DNA from: Erythrobacter sp. AP23
GTDB taxonomy: Bacteria; Pseudomonadota; Alphaproteobacteria; Sphingomonadales; Sphingomonadaceae
Length of the DNA stretch: 64,000 bases
Assembly: GCF_001542855.1 (NCBI RefSeq)
Contig: NZ_LNBY01000001.1
Span: 434,001-498,000 of the forward strand
Reading direction: 5' to 3'
Numbering within the stretch: position 1 is the first letter of the stretch; each line of letters opens with the position of its first letter. Below the pieces are notes generated by a model, which saw nothing but the letters and a program-made list of their open reading frames with translations, did not search any database and was not told the origin of the DNA. The position numbers and the translations under genes were made by a program. This document shows positions 27,222 through 36,498 of the stretch, piece by piece.

Positions 27222-28589
27222 ATGACCCATGATATCCACATAATCGGCGGCGGCCTGGCTGGCAGCGAGGCGGCGTGGCAGCTTGCCCGGCGCGGATTTA
27301 CGGTGCGCCTGTCGGAAATGCGCGGCAGCGGTGAGATGACCCCTGCCCATCAGACCGATGGGCTGGCCGAGCTCGTCTGCTCCAACAGCTTCCGTTCCGA
27401 CGACGACACCAAGAACGCCGTCGGCCTGCTGCATCACGAGATGCGGCGGCTGGACAGCATCGTCATGCGCGCCGGCGAAGTCGCACGCGTGCCCGCCGGT
27501 TCGGCGATGGCGGTCGATCGCGACATCTTCTCCGCCGAAGTTCAGCGGACGCTGGAAGAGCATCCCAATGTGACGGTGGTACGTGAGCGGGTCGATGCGC
27601 TGCCAACCGAAGGCTCCGCCATCGTCGCAACCGGTCCGCTGACTGCGCAGGCGCTGGCCGAAAGCATCGTCGGCGCGACGGGTCAGAACCGCCTCGCCTT
27701 TTTCGATGCGATTGCGCCCATCGTCCATCGCGACAGCATCGACATGAGCAAGTGCTGGATTCAGTCACGCTGGAACAAGCGGACCGAAGCCAGCAACGAG
27801 GACGGCGATTACATCAACTGCCCGATGACCAGGGAGCAATACCTCGCCTTCCACCAAGGGCTGATCGACGGCGAGAAGACCGAGTTCAAGGAATGGGAGG
27901 CGGACACCCCCTATTTCGATGGCTGCATGCCGATCGAGGTGATGGCGGCGCGCGGGGTCGAAACGCTACGCTACGGTCCGATGAAGGGCGTGGGGCTCGA
28001 CAATCCCTACGACACAACCGATGAGCATCCGCAGGGCCGCTGGCCCTATGCCGTGGTCCAGCTGCGCCAGGACAACAAGCTTGGCACGCTGTGGAACATG
28101 GTCGGCTTTCAGACCAAATTGAAATATGGCGCGCAGGTCGAGCTGTTCCGGACGATTCCCGGGCTGGAGAATGCCGAATTCGCCCGGCTCGGCGGGCTGC
28201 ATCGCAATACGTTCATCAATTCTCCGCTCGTGCTCGATCGCCAGCTCCGCCTGCGTGGGGCGGAGCATATCCGCTTCGCCGGCCAGATCACCGGCTGCGA
28301 GGGCTATGTCGAAAGCTCGGCGGTCGGACTGATGGCCGGTCTCATGGCCGCTGCCGAATTGTCGGGCCGTAACTGGGCCGCACCACCGCGCACGACCGCA
28401 TTCGGTGCGCTGCTGGCGCACATCACCGGCGATGCCCAAGCCGACACCTTCCAGCCCATGAACGTCAATTTCGGCCTCTTCCCGCCGCTGCACGATGTGA
28501 GCAAGAAGGTTCGCAAGGAAGCCTATACGACCCGCGCCAAGGCCGATTTCGGCGAATGGCTGACGGGAATGGAGGCAGAGCCCGCCTAG
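27222..28589 (+). CDS. trmFO: Methylenetetrahydrofolate-dependent tRNA U54 methyltransferase TrmFO
   Basis: A 455-residue FAD and folate enzyme that makes ribothymidine at position 54 of tRNA. FAD-binding start [20 protein letters not shown], then [22 protein letters not shown], the catalytic cysteine of [24 protein letters not shown] and the C-terminal [20 protein letters not shown]. The ATG is selected at the residue just before the FAD motif. Interlocked at its 3' end with the EF-hand gene of the opposite strand by CTAG at 28586-28589. Confidence 0.97.
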   Translation: MTHDIHIIGGGLAGSEAAWQLARRGFTVRLSEMRGSGEMTPAHQTDGLAELVCSNSFRSDDDTKNAVGLLHHEMRRLDSIVMRAGEVARVPAGSAMAVDRDIFSAEVQRTLEEHPNVTVVRERVDALPTEGSAIVATGPLTAQALAESIVGATGQNRLAFFDAIAPIVHRDSIDMSKCWIQSRWNKRTEASNEDGDYINCPMTREQYLAFHQGLIDGEKTEFKEWEADTPYFDGCMPIEVMAARGVETLRYGPMKGVGLDNPYDTTDEHPQGRWPYAVVQLRQDNKLGTLWNMVGFQTKLKYGAQVELFRTIPGLENAEFARLGGLHRNTFINSPLVLDRQLRLRGAEHIRFAGQITGCEGYVESSAVGLMAGLMAAAELSGRNWAAPPRTTAFGALLAHITGDAQADTFQPMNVNFGLFPPLHDVSKKVRKEAYTTRAKADFGEWLTGMEAEPA

Positions 28590-29044
28590 CAGGCGCAGCG
28601 CCGCTTTTTCTTTGGCTTGGGCGCGGTGGTCGCGAATTCGCCAGGGGTAAGCTGGTTGTCGCCATCGGCATCGGCACCCTCGAATTTCTCGACCGTGGCC
28701 ACGGCCCATTCTTCGAAATCGAGAAGGTTGTTGCCGTCCTTGTCGAGCTTTCGGAACCCGGCAGTCCGGCTGGAAAGCATTTCCGTGCGCGTGATACGCC
28801 AGTCGCGGTTGCGATCGTAGCGGAAAAAGCGGCGCTGTTCCTTGGTCAATTCGGATGCGGTCGGCGGCTCGGGGCCGACCATGTCGCCCGGGTCGGAAGC
28901 CGGGATCTCGGGCAAGGGTTCGCTGGTCTCGATGGGTTGGGGAGGCGGCGCGCCGCGTTCGATCGCGGCCCTGCCCTGCCACCAGAAGCCCCCCAGCCCG
29001 ACCAGCGCAAGCGTCACCAATGCTCCGAGCACGATCCGGTTCAT
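28586..29044 (-). CDS. Membrane-anchored EF-hand calcium-binding protein
   Basis: A 152-residue protein with an N-terminal hydrophobic anchor or signal (residues about 4-23), a proline-rich linker, and three EF-hand-like loops: [24 protein letters not shown] and [12 protein letters not shown]. The last two keep acidic residues at positions 1, 3, 5 and 12 and should bind calcium; the first is less canonical. It ends with a basic cluster and two cysteines ([10 protein letters not shown]), an unusual tail that could carry a disulfide or a metal. Probably periplasmic and tethered. Function unknown. Confidence 0.82.
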   Translation of the reverse strand: MNRIVLGALVTLALVGLGGFWWQGRAAIERGAPPPQPIETSEPLPEIPASDPGDMVGPEPPTASELTKEQRRFFRYDRNRDWRITRTEMLSSRTAGFRKLDKDGNNLLDFEEWAVATVEKFEGADADGDNQLTPGEFATTAPKPKKKRRCAC

Positions 29045-29076
29045 CGGACAAACCCCTGTAACCCCAAGCGCTTAAC

Positions 29077-29619
29077 CTAGCGTCCGAACAGTCCCAACCG
29101 CAAGGCCACAAGTGGGCTGAATCGGTCGCCGAGCATCTCACGACCACCCGAACGTAGAGAGCGGCGCGCCAATCCGCCGAGCACGGCCAGCGGGCGTAAT
29201 TCGCCTGGCAGCGCCAATCGCTGCTCGGCGAGTCGGATCCCGTGATCGAGCGCGGCGTCCCGTTCTTTTTCGTCCTGTGCGCGAATGGCCAAGTCGGCGA
29301 ATGCCCACAGCTTACCGGCGCGCTGGGCCTCTGGTCGGCTTGCTGACTGCCCCGCTCGTTCGGCCAGACCCGTCGCGAGTGCCGCGCGGCCATCGACGAA
29401 CCGGGCCATCGCGGCATCCTCCAGCGGCCGCGGCGAAAGCAGGGCTTCCCAACCGTCGACCAGCGCCAGCAAGGCAGGCTCGCCGCCCTCCCAGGCCTGG
29501 CCGAGCAGGTCGAGAAGGACATCTCCGCGTGGTCGCTGCGAAACAGTCTTGCCAAGCTGGTCGCGCCACCATGCCAAGCGCATCTGGCCGAGCAAAGGTT
29601 CGCTGGCGCCAAGCACCAT
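29077..29619 (-). CDS. Squalene/phytoene synthase-like protein, start unresolved
   Basis: From the first ATG (29619) this gives 180 residues. MVLGASEPLLGQMRLAWWRDQL matches the squalene/phytoene synthase superfamily, in the divergent branch resembling NDUFAF6 (complex I assembly) more than a true terpene synthase. In the same frame, coding-like sequence continues upstream (PEVARVAFASARPNPDIWLG, then ALALDGRIGR) to about 29760, but the frame runs from a TGA at 29809 with no ATG, GTG or TTG before 29619. The true start is therefore either non-canonical (for example CTG near 29721), or a frameshift hides it: an out-of-frame ATG lies at 29713. Follows pdhB directly and may share its transcript. 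Confidence 0.75.
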   Translation of the reverse strand: MVLGASEPLLGQMRLAWWRDQLGKTVSQRPRGDVLLDLLGQAWEGGEPALLALVDGWEALLSPRPLEDAAMARFVDGRAALATGLAERAGQSASRPEAQRAGKLWAFADLAIRAQDEKERDAALDHGIRLAEQRLALPGELRPLAVLGGLARRSLRSGGREMLGDRFSPLVALRLGLFGR

Positions 29620-29755
29620 GCGCCCGATCCGCCCGTCGAGCGCAAGCGCGCCGAGCCAGATATCCGGGTTGGGCCGCGCGCTGGCGAAAGCGACGCGCGC
29701 TACCTCCGGACATTCGTCCAGCAGGTTGCCGGCGCCCGCCCCGCTTTCTTGCGCG

Positions 29756-31156
29756 TCAGTCGCGATAACAGACCTTTTTCGCGGCCTTGACGATGCGCGG
29801 CGTGTCGATCAGCGCGAGCTTTTCGAGATTGGCGGCATAGGGCAGCGGCACGTCCTCGTCGGTCACCCGCAGAACCGGCGCATCGAGATGGTCGAAGCCA
29901 TCCTCCATGCAGATCGCGATGACTTCCGAGGCGATCGAGCAGGTCGGCCAGCCTTCTTCCGCAATCACCAGTCGATTGGTCTTGGCAAGCGAGGTCAGGA
30001 TTGCTTCCTTGTCGAGCGGGCGCAGCGTGCGCAGGTCGATAACCTCGGCATCGATGCCCTCGTCTGCCAATTCCTCGGCCGCTTCCAGCGCCAGGCCGAC
30101 GGCGATGGAATAGGCCACGATGGTCACATCCGAGCCTTCGCGCATGATCCGGGCCTTGCCGATCGGCAAGACGTAATCATCCATGTCGGGGACATCGAAG
30201 CTGCGCCCGTAGACCAGCTCGTTCTCAAGGAAAACCACCGGGTCCTCGCAGCGGATCGCGGCCTTCATCAGGCCCTTGGCATCGGCCGCGTCATAGGGGG
30301 CGATCACGATCAGGCCGGGCACGCTGGCATACCACGGGCCGTAGTTCTGGCTGTGCTGCGCGCCGACCCGGCTCGCTGCGCCATTGGGTCCGCGGAAGAC
30401 CACCGGGCAGCGCATCTGGCCACCCGACATGTAATTGGTCTTCGCCGCCGAATTGATGATGTGGTCGATCGCCTGCATGGCGAAGTTGAAGGTCATGAAC
30501 TCGACGATCGGGCGCAGGCCACCCATCGCCGCACCCGTGCCGATACCGGCAAAGCCGTATTCGGTGATCGGCGTGTCGATCACACGCTTGGCACCGAATT
30601 CGTCGAGCAGGCCCTGCGTGACCTTGTAGGCTCCCTGATACTCGGCGACTTCCTCACCCATGACGAATACGCGTTCGTCCTTGCGCATCTCTTCGGCCAT
30701 GCCGTCGCGAAGGGCTTCGCGGACCGTGGTCGAGATGAAGTCCGTGCCTTCCGGAACGTCCGGGTCCTTCACGTCAGCTTTGCGTGCAGGCTTGGCGATA
30801 TCCGCTTCGCTGCCCTCGCCCGAGTTGTCGGGTCGGCCAACGTCCTTGCCTTCGCCGGGAACGTCCTCGACCGGCTCGCTTGCGGCAGGCGCCTCCACAT
30901 CGGACGCGTCTTCGCCCTCGCCCGCCAGCATGGCGATGACCGTGCCGACCTTCACGCCTTCGGTGCCTTCCTCCACCATAATCTTGCCGAGCGTGCCTTC
31001 GTCGACCGCTTCGAATTCCATCGTTGCCTTGTCCGTCTCGATCTCGGCAATGATATCGCCCGCGACGATCTCGTCACCTTCGGATTTCAGCCACTTGGCA
31101 AGCGTGCCTTCCTCCATGGTGGGCGACAGCGCGGGCATCTTGAGTTCGATAGCCAT
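29756..31156 (-). CDS. pdhB: Pyruvate dehydrogenase E1 beta with N-terminal lipoyl domain
   Basis: A 466-residue E1 beta chain of the pyruvate dehydrogenase complex, which decarboxylates pyruvate with thiamine diphosphate. Residues 1-80 are a lipoyl domain ([17 protein letters not shown], lipoyl-Lys in ETDKATME), then an acidic, flexible linker rich in Glu, Pro and Ala, then the transketolase-type domain ([47 protein letters not shown]). An E1 beta with its own lipoyl domain is typical of alphaproteobacteria. Three bases behind pdhA. No E2 or E3 gene follows here; they must lie elsewhere. Confidence 0.97.
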   Translation of the reverse strand: MAIELKMPALSPTMEEGTLAKWLKSEGDEIVAGDIIAEIETDKATMEFEAVDEGTLGKIMVEEGTEGVKVGTVIAMLAGEGEDASDVEAPAASEPVEDVPGEGKDVGRPDNSGEGSEADIAKPARKADVKDPDVPEGTDFISTTVREALRDGMAEEMRKDERVFVMGEEVAEYQGAYKVTQGLLDEFGAKRVIDTPITEYGFAGIGTGAAMGGLRPIVEFMTFNFAMQAIDHIINSAAKTNYMSGGQMRCPVVFRGPNGAASRVGAQHSQNYGPWYASVPGLIVIAPYDAADAKGLMKAAIRCEDPVVFLENELVYGRSFDVPDMDDYVLPIGKARIMREGSDVTIVAYSIAVGLALEAAEELADEGIDAEVIDLRTLRPLDKEAILTSLAKTNRLVIAEEGWPTCSIASEVIAICMEDGFDHLDAPVLRVTDEDVPLPYAANLEKLALIDTPRIVKAAKKVCYRD

Positions 31157-31159
31157 GGC

Positions 31160-32236
31160 TCAATACTCCCCCACCAGAACATCGGTGTAGAGTTCGGATG
31201 CCTCCGGCTCGGGCGAATTCTCGGCGAAGTCGGCAGCCTCGGTCACCTCCTTGCGGATATCCTTGTCGATGGCCTTGAGCTCGTCTTCGGTCGAACCCTT
31301 TTCGAGCAAGACTTTCTTGAGCCCTTCGATCGGGTCCTTGTGCTCGCGCACATCCTGCACCTCTTCGCGCGTCCGATACTTCGCGGGATCGGACATGGAG
31401 TGGCCGCGATAGCGATAGGTGTTGCATTCCATCAGCACCGGGCCTTTGCCGTCGCGCACGTGCTTGAACGCGATTTCAGCAGCCTGCCGCACTTCGAGCA
31501 CGTCCATGCCGTTCACATCCATGCCGGGGATGCGGAAGGCGGTACCGCGGCGGTGGAACTCGGTTTCCGCGCTGGAACGGGCGGTGCTGGTGCCCATGGC
31601 GTACTGGTTGTTTTCCACCACGAAGACGATGGGCAACTTCCAAAGAGCGGCCATGTTCATCGTTTCGTAGACCTGCCCCTGATTTGCCGCACCGTCCCCG
31701 AAATAGGCGAGGCACAACCCGCCATCCTCGTTGTACTGGTGGGCCAGCGCGAGCCCGCCCCCCAGCGCGACCTGCGCGCCGACGATGCCGTGGCCGCCGT
31801 AGAACTTATGCTCGGTCGAGAACATGTGCATCGACCCGCCCTTGCCCTTGGAAATGCCGGCCTCGCGACCGGTCAGCTCGGCCATGATGACCTTGGGATC
31901 GATGCCATAAGCAAGCATGTGGCCATGGTCCCGATAGCCGGTGATCACGCTGTCCTTGTCGCCGTCGAGCGCCGATTGCAGGCCGATCGCGACCGCTTCC
32001 TGGCCGATGTAGAGGTGGCAGAAGCCTCCGATCAGGCCGAGGCCGTAGAGCTGGCCGGCACGCTCTTCGAAGCGACGGATGAGCAGCATCTGCTCGTAGA
32101 AATGGAGCATCTGCTCCTTGGTCGCATCGTAGCGCCTGTCCTTCTCCAGCGCGTCTTGCAGCGAGTGGAGAACGAAGTCGATATCCTCTGCAGGCGACTT
32201 CGCGGGCTTCTTCTTGCTCCGGGGGGCTTTGGCCAA
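31160..32236 (-). CDS. pdhA: Pyruvate dehydrogenase E1 alpha
   Basis: A 358-residue E1 alpha chain that binds thiamine diphosphate and feeds acetyl groups to the E2 lipoyl arms. It shows FYEQMLLIRRFEERAGQLYG, GFCHLYIGQEAVAIG, the TPP motif GDGAANQGQVYE...NNQYAMGT and the phosphorylation-loop-like YRYRGHSMSDP. The N-terminus is a lysine/proline-rich leader (SKKKPAKSP). Upstream, 127 bases separate it from ftsB. Works with PdhB and needs the lipoylation done by LipA (17.4 kb). Confidence 0.97.
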   Translation of the reverse strand: MAKAPRSKKKPAKSPAEDIDFVLHSLQDALEKDRRYDATKEQMLHFYEQMLLIRRFEERAGQLYGLGLIGGFCHLYIGQEAVAIGLQSALDGDKDSVITGYRDHGHMLAYGIDPKVIMAELTGREAGISKGKGGSMHMFSTEHKFYGGHGIVGAQVALGGGLALAHQYNEDGGLCLAYFGDGAANQGQVYETMNMAALWKLPIVFVVENNQYAMGTSTARSSAETEFHRRGTAFRIPGMDVNGMDVLEVRQAAEIAFKHVRDGKGPVLMECNTYRYRGHSMSDPAKYRTREEVQDVREHKDPIEGLKKVLLEKGSTEDELKAIDKDIRKEVTEAADFAENSPEPEASELYTDVLVGEY

Positions 32237-32363
32237 GACTTCTGTCCTTGTTCTTCCGGGGAGGAATATCGGTTGCGCCTATAGGCACAGGCGCGGGCCA
32301 CGCGCAACGGCAGAGCGCGTGTGCATACGAAAACCCTTACGGAAAGCGAAGGTTGCGCCCGCT

Positions 32364-32678
32364 TCAGTCCTCGAGCTTTATGACCACTTCGTCTGGATGG
32401 ACGACATTGAGCTGCTTGCGCAGCAATTCGCCGACCATGTCGGGATCGGCCGCATCGGGATTGAGCAGTGCCACGCGGTTGGCGAGTGCCTTGCGCTCAG
32501 CCTCGAGTTCGGCGAGCTGGGCCTCGCGCTGATCGAGCAATCGCAGATTCTCGCTCCACGCGAGAAGGCCAGAGGGACCGGCGATGGCAAAGCCGCCCAT
32601 GACGAGCAGTACCGCCAGCGCCGCATGCTGGGTGGCCTTCCCCTTCTGAATCGCAGCCATGGAACCCAAACGCCTCAT
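32364..32678 (-). CDS. ftsB: FtsB/DivIC-type septum formation initiator
   Basis: A 104-residue bitopic membrane protein of the cell-division FtsB family. One transmembrane helix (about residues 20-40), then a coiled coil (LRLLDQREAQLAELEAERKAL) and the short C-terminal segment with NPDAADPDMVGELLRKQLNVVHPDEVV, the usual FtsB ending. It bridges FtsL and FtsQ at the septum. An internal ATG at 32660 could be the real start. In sphingomonads it commonly precedes pdhA, as here. Divergent from hppD. Confidence 0.9.
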   Translation of the reverse strand: MRRLGSMAAIQKGKATQHAALAVLLVMGGFAIAGPSGLLAWSENLRLLDQREAQLAELEAERKALANRVALLNPDAADPDMVGELLRKQLNVVHPDEVVIKLED

Positions 32679-32783
32679 GACGGCACAGAATCACAGTTAA
32701 ACCCCTCGCGCAAGCCAATTCTTGTTCGCTCGAACGACTCGTCTCATACGCGGAACATCGCATGGTATCGACCCGTTGGTTCC

Positions 32784-32812
32784 TTGACAGGGCGACGGTT
32801 GAGGCGTAACTA
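32784..32812 (+). promoter_or_regulatory. Sigma70-type promoter of hppD
   Basis: TTGACA at 32784-32789 and TAACTA at 32807-32812 with an ideal 17-base spacer. It sits 40 bases before the hppD ATG. Just after the -10 lies a dyad GTTTC-CATT-GAAAC (32813-32826) covering the expected transcription start, so a repressor could act there; the factor is unknown. Confidence 0.65.
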
Positions 32813-32851
32813 GTTTCCATTGAAACCAAACAGTAATCCCAGAGGATTGAA

Positions 32852-33973
32852 ATGCCTGATCTCTTCGAAAACCCCATCGGCCTCGACGGCTTTGAATTCG
32901 TCGAATTCTGCGCACCCGAAAAGGGCGTCATCGAGCCGGTTTTCGAAGCTATGGGCTTCACCCATGTCGCCACGCACCGCTCGAAGGACGTGCATCTGTG
33001 GCGTCAGGGTCAGATCAATCTGGTCCTTAATTACGAACCCAAGAGCGCGGCATGGTTCTTCGCGCGCGAACACGGTCCTTCGGCCTGCGGTATGGGTTTC
33101 CGCGTCCGCGACGCCAAGAAGGCCTACGACGAACTGCTCGAGCGCGGCGCAGAGCCGGTGGCGGTGGAGACCGGCCCGATGGAACTGCGCATCCCCGCCA
33201 TCCGCGGTATCGGCGGCGCGATCGTCTATCTGATCGATCGCTATGCAGACGATGAAGGCGAAGGCCTGTCGATCTACGACATCGATTTCGAATATCTCGA
33301 CGGCGTCGAAAAGTGGCCCGAAGGTGCAGGCTTCAACGTGATCGATCACCTGACGCACAACGTCTACAACGGTCGCATGAAATACTGGGCCGACTATTAC
33401 GAAACGCTCTTCAATTTCCGCGAAATCCGCTTCTTCGACATCAAGGGCGAGTACACCGGCCTGACATCTAAGGCGCTGACCGCGCCCGACGGCAAGATCC
33501 GCATCCCGCTCAACGAGGAAGGCGAAGGTGGCAAGGGCCAGATCGAAGAGTTCCTGCGCGAATTCAACGGTGAAGGCATCCAGCACATCGCGCTGATCTG
33601 CGACGATCTCGTCAAGTGCTGGGACAACCTCAAGGAACTGGGCGTGCCCTTCATGACCGCCCCGCCCGAAACCTATTACGAGATGCTGTCCGAACGCCTG
33701 CCCGGCCATGGCGAGAACGTCGACGAACTCAAGATGCGCGGCATCCTGCTCGACGGCACCACCGAAGGCGGCCATCCGCGCCTGCTGCTGCAGATTTTCG
33801 CCGAGGCGCAGGTCGGTCCGGTGTTCTTCGAATTCATCCAGCGCAAGGGTGACGAAGGCTTCGGCGAAGGCAACTTCAAGGCGCTTTTCGAAAGCATGGA
33901 GCGCGACCAGGTTCGCCGCGGCGTGCTCAATGTCGAGGACGCGGAAACGGTCGAAGCGGAGCCTGCCGAATGA
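32852..33973 (+). CDS. hppD: 4-hydroxyphenylpyruvate dioxygenase
   Basis: A 373-residue Fe(II) enzyme that converts 4-hydroxyphenylpyruvate to homogentisate in tyrosine breakdown. Two VOC-type halves; iron ligands are the His in IDHLTHNV, the His of GIQHIAL and the Glu of [27 protein letters not shown] is the conserved C-terminal core. ATG 32852 lies 8 bases behind AGAGGA. It has its own clear promoter and is coupled to the next VOC gene by ATGA overlap. Confidence 0.97.
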   Translation: MPDLFENPIGLDGFEFVEFCAPEKGVIEPVFEAMGFTHVATHRSKDVHLWRQGQINLVLNYEPKSAAWFFAREHGPSACGMGFRVRDAKKAYDELLERGAEPVAVETGPMELRIPAIRGIGGAIVYLIDRYADDEGEGLSIYDIDFEYLDGVEKWPEGAGFNVIDHLTHNVYNGRMKYWADYYETLFNFREIRFFDIKGEYTGLTSKALTAPDGKIRIPLNEEGEGGKGQIEEFLREFNGEGIQHIALICDDLVKCWDNLKELGVPFMTAPPETYYEMLSERLPGHGENVDELKMRGILLDGTTEGGHPRLLLQIFAEAQVGPVFFEFIQRKGDEGFGEGNFKALFESMERDQVRRGVLNVEDAETVEAEPAE

Positions 33974-34551
33974 GCGACGTTGCCGACCATCCCGTAAAGC
34001 TGGGCGGGGTCCACCACGCCGCCTACCGCTGCAAGGACGCGAAAGAGACCGTCGAGTGGTACGGCAAGGTGCTGGGAATGGACTACACCACCGCCTTTGC
34101 CGAAGACCACGTGCCCTCGACCGGGGAATACGATCCCTACATGCATGTCTTCCTCGACGCGGGTAACGGCAATATCCTCGCCTTCTTCGAGCTGCCCAAC
34201 CAGAAGGATATGGGCCGCGACGAGAACACGCCCGCCTGGGTCCAGCATCTGGCCTTTCGCGTCGCAAGCGAGGAAGACCTTGTCGCCGCGAAGGAGCATA
34301 TCGAGAGCCTCGGCATCGACGTCCTCGGCCCAACGCATCACGGCATTTTCAAGTCGATCTACTTCTTCGATCCCAACGGCCACCGCGTCGAACTGGCGGC
34401 CGACATCGGAACCGACGAGCAATATGCCGAACTGAAACGCGTCGCGCCGCTGATGCTCGACGAATGGAGCGAGACCAAGAAAGCGCCGCGCCATGCCGAT
34501 TGGTTGCATGAGATCGCGCGCAAGGAACACGCCGAAAAGGCAAAGGGTTAA
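33970..34551 (+). CDS. VOC family protein (glyoxalase/dioxygenase superfamily)
   Basis: A 193-residue single VOC-fold protein. [23 protein letters not shown] opens the first beta-alpha-beta unit; the second holds [15 protein letters not shown] and [15 protein letters not shown]. Metal-type residues (His15 or His16, Glu74 region, His84, Glu128 region) are present, so it is probably a metalloenzyme. Its 4-base overlap with hppD suggests a role in aromatic amino-acid degradation, perhaps on a homogentisate-pathway product, but the reaction cannot be read from sequence. Confidence 0.85.
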   Translation: MSDVADHPVKLGGVHHAAYRCKDAKETVEWYGKVLGMDYTTAFAEDHVPSTGEYDPYMHVFLDAGNGNILAFFELPNQKDMGRDENTPAWVQHLAFRVASEEDLVAAKEHIESLGIDVLGPTHHGIFKSIYFFDPNGHRVELAADIGTDEQYAELKRVAPLMLDEWSETKKAPRHADWLHEIARKEHAEKAKG

Positions 34552-34608
34552 TTACGCCGGAACCCGGCCCCGCCTGTCCCGTTGAGATCGGAACAAGCGG
34601 GGAGTTTC

Positions 34609-35535
34609 ATGCAAGCGACGCAAACCACGCCGGCCGGCGAAACCTACGACCAGACGGTCAACACCTTCTCGACATTGCAGGACCAGCTGGTCGACATGGC
34701 CGAAGGGGTCGTGCGCGCGGTTCCTGGCATGGTGATCGCGCTGCTTGTCCTGCTGCTGACCTGGATCGTGGCCAAATTCGCCGTCCGGATCGCGGACCGG
34801 CTCATCGGCAGCTCGGAAATCCGCCCCAGCCTCAAGCAATTGATCGACACCATCGTGCGCCTCACGATCTGGATCATCGGGCTGATGGTCGCGCTGATCG
34901 TGGTGATGCCGGGCATGACACCCGCCAGCCTGCTGGCAGGTCTCGGCATCGGCGCAGTGGCGATCGGCTTCGCCTTCCAGGACATCTTCGAAAACTTCCT
35001 CGCCGGCGTGCTCATAATGGTGCGCGAGAAGATGCGCATCGGCGACGTGATCGAGTGCGAGGGCATCACCGGCAAGGTCGAACACATCACTTTGCGCGAA
35101 ACGCATGTGCGCAAGCTGTCGGGCGAGCTGACCGTCGTGCCCAACTCGATCCTGTTCAAGAACCCGGTCGAGATCTTCACCGACGAAGAGCAAAGGCGCC
35201 ACGAAGTGGTGGTTGGCGTCTCCTACGACACGCAACTCGATCATGCGGCCGACGTCATCCGCCGCGCGGTCGAGGACATCGACGATGTGCTGGCGAGCAA
35301 GGGCATCGATATCTTCGCGCAGGAATTCAATTCCAGCTCGGTCGATTTCCTCGTCCGCTGGTGGGCGGGTTCGACCCCGCGTGACGGCTGGGAGAGCAAG
35401 GACAAGGTGGTTCGCGCGATCAAGGCCGCGTTGGACGAAGCCGGAATCGAAATCCCCTTCCCCTATGTCACCCACACCTTCAAGGAGACCGTCCCGGTCA
35501 GCCAATTGGGTGACACCAGTCGCAAGACACCTTAA
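34609..35535 (+). CDS. MscS family small-conductance mechanosensitive channel
   Basis: A 308-residue inner-membrane channel that opens on hypo-osmotic shock. Three transmembrane helices (about residues 37-60, 80-100, 105-135), the pore helix LLAGLGIGAVAIGFAFQDIFENFLAG with its Ala/Gly pattern, then the beta domain (IGDVIECEGITGKVEHITLRET, VVPNSILFKNPV) and a C-terminal alpha-beta domain ending PFPYVTHTF. ATG 34609 is chosen for the GGGGAG site 8 bases ahead. Ordinary length for the short MscS class. Confidence 0.94.
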   Translation: MQATQTTPAGETYDQTVNTFSTLQDQLVDMAEGVVRAVPGMVIALLVLLLTWIVAKFAVRIADRLIGSSEIRPSLKQLIDTIVRLTIWIIGLMVALIVVMPGMTPASLLAGLGIGAVAIGFAFQDIFENFLAGVLIMVREKMRIGDVIECEGITGKVEHITLRETHVRKLSGELTVVPNSILFKNPVEIFTDEEQRRHEVVVGVSYDTQLDHAADVIRRAVEDIDDVLASKGIDIFAQEFNSSSVDFLVRWWAGSTPRDGWESKDKVVRAIKAALDEAGIEIPFPYVTHTFKETVPVSQLGDTSRKTP

Positions 35536-35583
35536 GGTTTCGAATCGAGACCGGGTTTTTCGGTCTCTTGGGAGGAGAGACCG

Positions 35584-36498
35584 ATGCAGATCCTGCGCAC
35601 ACCCGCCGAACGCTTTGCCGATATTCCCGACTACCCCTTTGCCGAGAACTGGTTCGAGGTCGATCTCGGCGACGGGCTGACGGCGCGGCAGCATTATGTG
35701 GACGAGGGCGCGAAGGATGCCCCGCCGGTGCTGCTGTTCCACGGCGAACCCAGCTGGTCCTTTCTCTATCGCAAGATGATCCCGATCCTCGCCGACGCCG
35801 GTTTCCGCGTCCTCGCACCCGACCTCATCGGGTTCGGCAAAAGCGATAAGCCGGACGACATTGCGTTTTACAGCTATGCTCGCCACGTCGACTGGCTCAA
35901 GCAGTGGCGCGCGGCAGTCGAACCGCGGCCCGCCGCATTGTTCTGTCAGGACTGGGGCGGATTGCTTGGGTTGCGCATGGTCGCCCACGATCCGGATCTC
36001 TTCGCCTGCGTCGTTGCCAGCAACACTTTCCTGCCTGCGGGCGGGACGCCGAGCCAGGCGTTCCTCGCCTGGCGCGAATTTGCCAAGAGCTCGCCAGATT
36101 TCCACATCGGGCCGCTGCTCGATCGCGCCACGGCCACGTCGCGCAGCGAAGCTGAAATCGCCGCTTATGACGCGCCCTTCCCCGATGAACCCTCGAAGGC
36201 CGGAGCGCGCGCCTTCCCCGCGCTCGTCCCGGTCGAGGAGGGCATGCCCGGGGTCGAGGACAACAAGCGGGCTTGGCCAGCGCTGGCGGCTTACGACAAA
36301 CCTTTTCTCACCCTGTTCGGCGAAGACGATCCGATCACCAAGGGCAGCGAGAAACTTTTGATCGAGCGGATCGCCGGGGCGCAAGGCCAGCCCCATCGCA
36401 CCCTCCCGACATGCGGGCACTTCTGTCAGGAAGACCAACCAGAAGCGCTTGCCCAGGGCGTCATCGAGATGGCGCGCAAGGCAGGCCATCTGGCTTGA
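35584..36498 (+). CDS. Haloalkane dehalogenase, HLD-I type alpha/beta hydrolase
   Basis: A 304-residue alpha/beta hydrolase that hydrolyses carbon-halogen bonds to an alcohol and halide. HGEPSWSFLYRKMIP holds the oxyanion Glu and a halide-stabilising Trp region; the nucleophile elbow is CQDWGGLLGLR (Asp nucleophile, Trp halide ligand); the acid is in LFGEDDPIT and the base is the His of CGHFCQED. This DhlA-like motif set (HGEPSWSYLYRK form) places it in HLD-I. Overlaps the MFS gene start by 4 bases; the pair could be an accessory degradative set. Actual halide substrates are unknown. Confidence 0.9.
   Translation: MQILRTPAERFADIPDYPFAENWFEVDLGDGLTARQHYVDEGAKDAPPVLLFHGEPSWSFLYRKMIPILADAGFRVLAPDLIGFGKSDKPDDIAFYSYARHVDWLKQWRAAVEPRPAALFCQDWGGLLGLRMVAHDPDLFACVVASNTFLPAGGTPSQAFLAWREFAKSSPDFHIGPLLDRATATSRSEAEIAAYDAPFPDEPSKAGARAFPALVPVEEGMPGVEDNKRAWPALAAYDKPFLTLFGEDDPITKGSEKLLIERIAGAQGQPHRTLPTCGHFCQEDQPEALAQGVIEMARKAGHLA

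Noticed and set aside
29285..32284. A 999-codon open frame on the plus strand across pdhB and pdhA
   Set aside because: It is antisense to two clearly functional genes and arises from the low frequency of stop complements in GC-rich codons; it has no recognisable motif and no ribosome site.
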